Shown here piece by piece: positions 56,521 through 64,000 of a stretch of DNA of 64,000 nucleotides. A program made the position numbers and the translations under genes. The stretch is from Anaeramoeba flamelloides (lineage: Eukaryota > Metamonada > Anaeramoebidae). The stretch lies in assembly GCA_027625915.1 (NCBI GenBank), contig JANTQA010000060.1:6448001-6512000 (forward strand), given 5' to 3'. Under the pieces are notes generated by a model. It searched no databases. It saw only the letters and a program-made list of their open reading frames with translations, and was not told where the DNA came from. The first letter of the stretch is position 1. Each line of letters begins with the position of its first letter.

Positions 56521-58647
56521 ATGGGAAAATTATTTTTATTATTTGAATGTGCACTTGGTTACACACTTTTTTCAAGAACCCAAAATGAAGAAATTGGCCA
56601 ATTAGAGTCTTCTGTACAAGAAGCAATGAAAAATTTTAAAACATTTGGTAAATTGGTCAAATTGAAATCTTTTTTACCTTTTTCCTCACCTGAAGAGGCA
56701 CTTGCTAACGCAACTTCAATTGCTGAAGGTATTATTTACTTTTTTTTTTTTTTCTTTATTTATTTATGCTTTTCAACAAAATGCAAAAAGAAAAAGAAAA
56801 GGAAAAAAAGAGAAAAGAGAAAAAAGAAAAAAAAAAAAAACAATCTTTTTGTTTTATTCATCTTCCTTACTATTGGGATTCCTTTTCTGGACAAAACAAA
56901 TTCACAGACATCCTTCTAAATTAGATTTTAATTTACGAAATTTGTTTAATATTTCTTTTGAACAACCAGAATCCAAAACTAAATTTTTTTTTTTTTTTTT
57001 TTTAAAATTTTACATTACGTTTTTGAAAAAAAAACAAAAAAAAAAAATTCCAAAATTAATCTAAACATCCAATTAGGAACAATTCACGATACATTAAGAA
57101 ACTTTTTAGATACAAATTTAAGTTCGATGAAAGGAAAAAAAATTGAATTGGGAGTATGTGACAAAACCTTGGGAGGAAAAATCTCTGAAGAGTTTGGAAT
57201 TAGATGTAGTACTGCACAAAACATTTTTGAATTAATGAGAGGGATTAGGCAACATCTTAAACAATTTATCCCCCAACAAAAGTTCACAAATTTGGTTAAA
57301 GGGCAACAAGCGTTATCAAGGTCCTACTCAAGAGTGAAGGTCAAATTCAATGTGAACAAAGTCGATACTATGGTTATTCAAGCTGTATCCATTATTGATC
57401 AAATCACAAAAGATTTGAATACCTTTTCGATGAGACTCAAGGAATGGTATGGATGGCATTTCCCCGAATTAAGAAAGTTGGTTACAGACAATTACCAATT
57501 TGCCAAGGTTGCCATTGCCTTAAACGATCGAACAGTGATCACAGAGGAAAAGGAAGAAAAGCTTATGGAAATCCTCGACGACTCTGAACTCGTTGAGCAG
57601 ATAATTAAGGCAACAAAGTCTTCAATTGGTATGGAATTAACGCCATTGGACTCTGTTCAAGTTTATGCCCTTGCTAACCGTGTTGAAAAATTATTTGAAT
57701 ACCATCAAAGCTTGGAGAGCTACTTGAAGGAAAAAATGGGAAAGATCGCACCAAATCTTTCGGTTGTAATTGGACAAAATCTTGGTGCCAAATTAATTGC
57801 CAAGGCCGGATCCTTAACAAGCCTTGCCAAATACCCTTCCTCAACAGTCCAAATTCTTGGTGCCGAAAAGGCCTTGTTTAGAGCTCTTCGAAAAAATAAA
57901 AAAACACCAAAATATGGGTTATTGTTTCAATCTACTTACATTGGTAAAGCCTACCAAAAAAACAAAGGAAGAATGTCCAGATTCCTTGCAAATAAATGCT
58001 CATTAGCAGCCAGATACGATGCATTTTCTCCAATAACAACAGACATCTTTGGTAGAAAACTCCAAGAACAAGTTGAAGAAAGATTGAAATTTTACGAAAC
58101 AGGAATCAAACCAAGAAAAAATTTGGAAGTTATGAAGGAAGCCCAAGAACAACTTAAAAATATGACATTCGAACAACAACAACAGTTAGAATTAGAAATG
58201 GAACAAGACGATCTTGAGGAATTAACGAAAGAGAAAAAAGAAATTGTTGAAGAAGAAAAAGATGATTCCGATTCTGATGATTCCGATGATTCTGACGATT
58301 CCGATGATTCCGACGATTCTGATGATTCTGATGATTCCGATGAAAAGGATGATAAAAAAGAAAAAGAAGTAAAAATGGAAGAAGAAAAAGATGATTCCGA
58401 TTCTGATGATTCTGACGATTCCGATGATTCCGATGATTCCGATGATTCCGATGATTCCGATGATTCCGATGATTCCGATGATTCTGATGAAAAAAAGAAA
58501 AAATCAATTAAAGTTGAAGAAAATGAAAAAAAGAAACCTGAAAAAAAAGAAAGTTCTTCAAGTGATGATTCAGATGATTCTGATGATTCTGATGACTCTG
58601 ACGATTCCGACGATTCCGACTCTGATGATTCCGATGATTCTGATTAA
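56521..58647 (+). CDS. NOP56: NOP56, core box C/D snoRNP protein
   Basis: Core protein of box C/D snoRNPs, which guide rRNA 2'-O-methylation and early ribosome assembly in the nucleolus (family knowledge). Exon 1 is 56,521-56,728 (MGKLFLLFECALGYTLFSRT) and exon 2 is 57,077-58,647, joined in phase 1 (SIAEG|TIHDTLRNFLDTN), giving 592 residues. Domains in order: NOP5 N-terminal domain (1-70), NOSIC/coiled-coil region (SYSRVKVKFNVNKVDTMVIQ, FSMRLKEWYGWHFPELRKL), and the Nop RNP-binding domain with the near-invariant AGSLTSLAKYPSSTVQILGA and EKALFRALRK, TPKYGLLFQSTYI, QVEERLKFYETG. The animal protein ends in a KKE/D-rich tail; this one ends in three blocks of Asp-Ser repeats (DDSDDSDDSD) separated by Lys/Glu spacers (residues about 465-592). 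The tail is CK2-site-like. High codon quality contrasts with the flanks. Confidence 0.96.
58261..58646 (+). repeat. Coding GAT-GAT-TCC tandem repeats in NOP56
   Basis: Three arrays (58,261-58,342, 58,391-58,490 and 58,561-58,646) of a 9-bp unit GATGATTCC/T encode DDS, with synonymous C/T changes at the serine codon. Confidence 0.9.
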
Positions 58648-61600
58648 AAATATATAGAAAATACTTTTATAATTTTAGATCTTTTTTTTTTTATTTTGAA
58701 AAAAAAAAAAAAAAATAACAAATAAACAAATATTTTTATTTTAAAAATAAATCAATATTTATTTTCAAAAAAATTCTTTTTCTTCATTTTTTAAAAATAA
58801 TTATTAATAATTTATTATTTATTTTATTCACTTTTGAAAAAAACTAAATTTCAGGGAAAAATAATCATAATATTTAAAAAAAAAGAAAAAATAATATTAA
58901 AAAATTATTTAAAACATTATTAACACTAATTAAAAAACAAGTAATTATACTTTTTTAATTTTATGACATATGATTTTGTGAAAAAAATTAGTTTTGAAAT
59001 CAATTTGCAACTAGATGGAGTTTTTCACTTAACAATTAATATTACCTCATAATAAGATTATATATTTTTAATTTTTATGACTCGCAGAGAATCCACATTT
59101 TATACTTTTTAGAAGAAAAAATCGAATAACTTCCAAAATACAGAACAAAAATGATCACTATTGGTTGTAATAGGGTATAAAGTTAAATTTCAAATTTGAT
59201 AAAATTTTAAAATTGGTCAAATTGGCTTTTTTCATATTTTTGAAGAGTTTCTTGATTATTTTCGTACGTACGAAAGTTTTTAATGGTTTTTAATAATTGT
59301 GGGAGTAAAAAACAAAAAGATTATTTTGTGATAAGTAGTATTTTATTACTTGTTTTTGTACACAAGCCAAAATATTGAAATCGTCAATATCATCTTTTGG
59401 TAAAAATTTGTTTGTAAAACAATTCTAACTCCCAAAGGTTTGTGGAATATTTTAACCCTTAAAACAAGTTACAAAAGTCTAATTGGTCTCAAGATTATTT
59501 TTTCTTTTCAAAACCTAAACCCATCCAAATTTTCTAGCATAGAATCCAAATAACACAAGCCTACGCTAGCCCACTCTAACTCACTTTAATATAATTTAAC
59601 CTACCTGAAAAGACAGTTTTAAATATCCACAGCAATTATATTTTAATAAAATGAGCTATTTTGAAAAAAAATGAGAATTTGGCTAATTTTGCAAGAATGA
59701 ACCAAATTTGAAAATATATAATTTCCCCTTCAATTATAATTAAAACTCTGGTAAGAATCAATTTCAGACAAACCATTTAAAATTATATATTTTCACGGTA
59801 GTTTTTTATCTAAAGTTTAATATCACCATATTATATTTCAATAAAAGACAATAAAATCTCAATTCTAACCAAGGTATTTAATTTTTGATATAACATTAAT
59901 GTAGATAATAAAAAAAAATTACCACAAAAATTAACCAAAAACGAACATAAAAAAGAAATAAAAACAGTAAAATAGTTTTTTTTTCAAAATGAAATTGAAA
60001 ATTACTAAAAAATTGCTGAATATTTTTTTTCAAAAAAAAATCCGCTAATTAATTACTGATTAGAATTAGATAGAGGTAATCTAATATATTTATACCCATA
60101 GTGCTGTTATTTTTTCCAGAATTTCATAGAATTGAGTTAAATCTTTGATTTTACTCTATTATTTCAAATTCTGGAAAACTTGGACACTTTACGACACCAT
60201 ATAAACTTCTATTAGGCTTTTTTTTTAAATAAAGAAATAAAAAGAAAAATTTTTGTATTTTATTTTTATTTTCTCAAGGTAAAAAAATTAACATAGACAC
60301 TTCATCGAACTTTTCTGAAAAAATATTATTAAATCACGAGTTTTGTACCCTTGTTATAATTTAGATAAGATTATAACCTACATGATAACTTTTCTATTAA
60401 AAAAATGAAAAGAATAAAATTTTTATATTAAAACAAAGATAAAAGTAAGAGAAAGAAAAAAACCAAATAAAAAAATTAATAAAACAACACTAAAAAAAGT
60501 ATAAAATTTTAAGTTTTTTAGTATATCAATTGCTGAAATTTTTAGAGATTTTTTCTTTTCGATTGAGTATGCCAAAATTTCTAGATTACTATCATAATTT
60601 CTTTTTATCAGAAAGGTAAAAATATTTTACGAATTATAGTCCATATAGAAACGGGTTTTTGAATAAAATTTTAATTAGAACTTTTTAGATAAGGAAAATT
60701 TATAAATCACCAGTTTTAAAGATTAATAATTTATTTTTAATGTTTTCTTTTTTTGATAATTATTTTTTGATTTTTTTAATTTCCCAAAACACTATTTTTA
60801 CAAAATCCAAACACAAATTGCTGACCCTATTACATTTGTTGAACCAATATCATGGCTATATATATTATAATAAAAGTTCAATTAGTTTACTACAATTCAT
60901 CCGAGTCAACTTTTACCCACATTGGTAATTCCAATTTGATTTGTCAACACATGTTTTACTCTAAGATCTTATATAAAACAAATTATGATTGGTTCAAGAT
61001 TTAATAATAAACAAATTTCCCTAGTTTTAAAATAATTATTATAGGTCGTAACCCACCAAACAGTTTTGTAAAAAAAAGAGGGTGAACACAACCGTCTGAA
61101 AAAAAGATAATTTGAATACAGTTAAAAGTTTAAAAAATTAAAAGTATTGCTCTTTTCATTTTCATAGATCTTATTCAAAATCTAAACGATTTGGGACAAT
61201 CAAATAATAATTAAACCATTCAAAAAAAAGATCGGAAACTAAAATGGATGAATTTTTTAAAGACGTAACTATATACCAAAGTTAAACTCTCAAGAAGGAA
61301 AAGAACTTTGGATTCCTTATTTGTGATCGATTTAAATAAAAAGGTTCTCACCAACACAAATATAAATGAGTAGTATGTAGAAGAAATTAATATTCAGAAA
61401 CAACCATTTACATTTGTGAGTATATAATCGTGTTATTGACAAAATTACAAAGGCGAATGCACTCTTTTAAGCTTGGATAGAAACAAGTAAACAATTCAAA
61501 GCCAATCCAACAAAATCTAGTATTAATTAGAGGATTAGTATATATGTGAATTTTTATTTTTAGTAATATCTAAGCTTAATTTCAAAAATAGGGGCAGATT

Positions 61601-63364
61601 TTTCATCAGAAAAAAATTAGTTTAATTGTGTTTTTTTTTGAATAATAATGTATTTTACTAAATTTTTTACAGAAAATAGCCAATATAGATTAATAAATAA
61701 AAATGCTGTTTAATCATTGTATTTTTTGAAAGACAAATGAAAAAAGAAAAAAATAATAAAAAAAAAGTTTGCCACTAATTTTGAAATTTGGCTTAATGCT
61801 ATCAATAGACCGATAAATGATGATTAACCACTAAAGATAACAGTGGTTTATGAAAAGGATATACCAATCTACCAATCAAATTAACCCTGAAGAAATATTA
61901 TCTTTTGAACTGATGTTTAATTATAAATTTTTTTTTTTATTTTTTTCTTTTTTCAAAAATTAATTTTGTAATTTAAATCTCATTTTGCTGATCAATTTAA
62001 AAACTTTTGTTATGAACAAAAAAATTAAAACATCCTCTAAATATCTAAAATAACCCTTCGGAGTTACTAGATAATCCCCAATACTATGAAAAACAACAAA
62101 ATTTATTATTTGGTTTGATTTTTTTAAATTGATTATGAATTTAGGTAGATATTGTAATTAGTTAAAAATAGTAACAAGATTATTGTTTAAAACAACTTTT
62201 TGAGTATTTTTCACTAATAAACCATTTATATGATAATTTTAATCGGTAATATATTCAATAAAACAAAGAATGGCCATTTAATATAAATACACCCAATTCA
62301 GTTTCATAAAAAAAAAAAAAACAAACAAAACAATAAAAAAAACTCAATTTTGATATGGAAAAAATAACAATTTCTAAAACTGTACTGAAATTGTGAATTG
62401 AAATTATTTTTTTATTATATAATTATTAAAAATTTTCAAAGATGCAAAAAAATGTATTTTAATGAAAGCTTTAATATCTTTGTTATCTCATAGTATAACA
62501 AAAAGATAAAAAAATGCAATTTATCTTTTTATAAGGTTTGGAATAGTTTGGTTTTTTGGAATAGATGATCTATACATTAGATTAAATTCTTCCTTTAAAA
62601 AATAAACAAAGAAATTTCAAATAATTTCTTTATATAAATCCTATCTTACAATACTCTGTACAAAAAAATACACCCAAAAAAAAAAAAAAATAAGAAATAA
62701 AATTTTGAAATTAGTTTTTTATTTTAATTTTTTTATTGTTTATTGAAATTTGAAATGTAAATATCTGTAAAGTAAAAATTTTAAATTTTTTTTATTAAAT
62801 ATATTGAGGTATTTCTACTTGGAGAAACAAAAAAATTTACATATAAAGTAAAAAATACATGAATCTTAAAGTCTGTTTGGCGTGACTACCCCCTTAAAAA
62901 TAAAGAAAATTCAGTTGTAATATCAAGAAATTTGACCCAATATCAACCAAATCAATAACACTGACAAAAACTCAATAAATAAAGAAAACAATTATATAAA
63001 AAAGGATGTTCATTGATAAAATCATATTTAACAACTCCAGAAACACATTTCAAACAAATTATCCATTTTTAAATATTCATACAATAAACATTTATCTGTA
63101 GTAATATTTCATTAAAAGAAATGAAAAAATAAAAAAATAAAAAACTAATAATATACATGTGCAAAAATTGGTGTATTAATTTTTTGAGTTTTTTTACTAA
63201 ATTTATAATTTTTCCAAAGACTATAAATTTAGTTAAAAAATTTAAAATATTAAGACATCGGTTTTGCACACGTGTGATAATTTCTAACTAAATGAAATTA
63301 ATTTTTATTTATTTTCATTTTCGTAATTAACTCTCTTTATTTTTATAATAAAGAAAAAATAAAG
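58648..63364. other. Long intergenic region
   Basis: A/T-rich with only one recognised repeat (hairpin at 60,115-60,185). A 62-codon open frame at 60,740-60,928 has no family resemblance. Weak GC-richer patches at 59,510-59,620 and 61,040-61,100 give no exon. Confidence 0.5.
60115..60185. repeat. Hairpin of the CCAGAATT repeat family, single copy
   Basis: CCAGAATTTCATAGAATTGA is mirrored by ATTATTTCAAATTCTGG around TAAATCTTTGATTTTA, the same design as at 2,676 and 7.0-7.7 kb. Confidence 0.65.
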
Positions 63365-63547
63365 TTATTTAAGATTTAAAAAGAGGAAAATAATTATAAT
63401 TACAAGCATAAGTATGATGATTATCATGATAGCAAACGTTCTTATTTTATTTTTCAAACATTTTCGTAAAAAATTATTATTGCTTTCTGAAGACGTATCA
63501 GACATATATGAAGTATCTTTTATTGATGATTGTGTTGATAATGCCAA
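63365..63547 (-). CDS. C-terminal exon of a tail-anchored membrane protein (partial)
   Basis: The exon starts after a TTTGTTTAG acceptor at 63,547 (phase 0, LALSTQSSIKDTSYMSDTSS) and ends in TAA. It encodes a Ser-rich stretch, a basic patch (RKCLKNKIR) and one terminal hydrophobic segment of about 20 residues (IMIIIILMLVIIIIFLFL) followed by NLK. That layout, a single helix at the extreme C-terminus after basic residues, is that of tail-anchored proteins such as SNAREs; no SNARE motif is in this exon, so the family is open. Upstream exons lie beyond the dispersed repeat at 63,725 or outside the window. Confidence 0.5.
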   Translation of the reverse strand: MALSTQSSIKDTSYMSDTSSESNNNFLRKCLKNKIRTFAIMIIIILMLVIIIIFLFLNLK

Positions 63548-63724
63548 CTAAACAAAAATTAATAATAACAAAAAATAAAAATAGTTGTAAATAAGACAAA
63601 ATTATTAACAAAATTAGAATAAGAAATAATGTAAGAATTTAATTATATATCAAATTATTGATCAATTAACATAACCCATTCAGCTATTTTTTTTTTTTTT
63701 TTTTTTTTTGATTTTATTTTATTA

Positions 63725-64000
63725 CTGATAGAAATTAAACCCCAATTCAAAATTTTTAACACACCAAAATTCGATTTGTGAAAAAAAAAACTTATTTAAT
63801 CACTTCTCGAAGATTTACCAAATTAGAACCAATCACAAATCGAAATTTTAACACCTTTTTATAAATTACAATACTCACAAAACAAAAAATAAATAATTAT
63901 CAATACAAATAAATCATGAGCGTGTTAAAAATTTTGGAGAGAGCAAAACAAAAAAATACATTAGTAAATCTGTTTAAATTCTATTAGGAATATTGATCGA
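63725..64000 (-). repeat. Dispersed repeat R2, copy 2
   Basis: Reverse complement of 15,120-15,430: TCGATCAATATT, TGCTCTCTCCAAAATTTTTA, TTCTAATTTGGTAAATCTTC, TTTCACAAATCGAATTTTGG. It runs off the window edge. Confidence 0.55.

Noticed and set aside
58154-58507. Minus-strand His/Asn/Arg repeat frame over NOP56
   Set aside because: Antisense shadow of the GAT-GAT-TCC tandem repeats.

Overview
The window is very AT-rich nuclear DNA (I estimate about four fifths A+T) from a protist-like eukaryote. Genes carry spliceosomal introns with GT donors (mostly GTA) and TAG or CAG acceptors. Introns range from about 70 bp to 3.8 kb, and stops are the standard TAA or TGA. Proteins contain Lys/Glu/Asn-rich low-complexity stretches and homopolymer A/T runs are everywhere. 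I cannot assign a genus; an AT-rich amoeboid or flagellate lineage fits. No bacterial-type operons, rRNA genes, CRISPR arrays or long viral genes were seen.

Genes, left to right. GARP tethering subunit Vps52 (3.0-5.2 kb, minus). A basic unknown two-exon gene (9.1-9.7 kb, minus). A small PH-like protein (10.5-11.1 kb, plus) convergent with the last exons of an unknown gene (11.5-12.0 kb, minus). A PH-domain protein with a coiled-coil-like tail (13.9-17.6 kb, plus). A five-exon LRR + PP2C phosphatase (20.5-25.2 kb, minus). A possible short gene (30.1-30.4 kb, minus). The RNA polymerase III repressor Maf1 (31.7-32.5 kb, plus). A nested DNA-transposon complex (34.5-40.9 kb). Ribosomal protein eS26 with an Arg-Gly tail (43.6-44.2 kb, plus). 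A possible 32-residue spliced gene (45.4-46.2 kb, plus). An NDR-family kinase of five exons (46.5-54.4 kb, minus). NOP56 with Ser-Asp repeat tails (56.5-58.6 kb, plus). The last exon of a tail-anchored membrane protein (63.4-63.5 kb, minus). The genes are ordinary eukaryotic housekeeping and signalling genes: ribosome biogenesis and Pol III control (NOP56, eS26, Maf1), trafficking (Vps52), and phospho-signalling (NDR kinase, PP2C, PH proteins). They do not form a functional cluster.

The space between genes, and inside the large introns, is full of short TIR elements and dispersed repeats, many present in two or three copies within this one window. The most unusual region is 34.5-40.9 kb. An outer element with CGCGATAA iterons contains a pogo/Tigger-like transposon. 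The transposase of that transposon is split by a 3.5-kb insertion built as two exactly equal 1.43-kb inverted arms, each carrying a degenerate tRNA-like sequence. Two copies of another TIR element sit in opposite orientation in two introns of the kinase.

Limits: all calls come from reading the sequence. Exon joins were chosen by splice signals plus reading-frame phase, not transcripts. Short exons of other genes may be missed.
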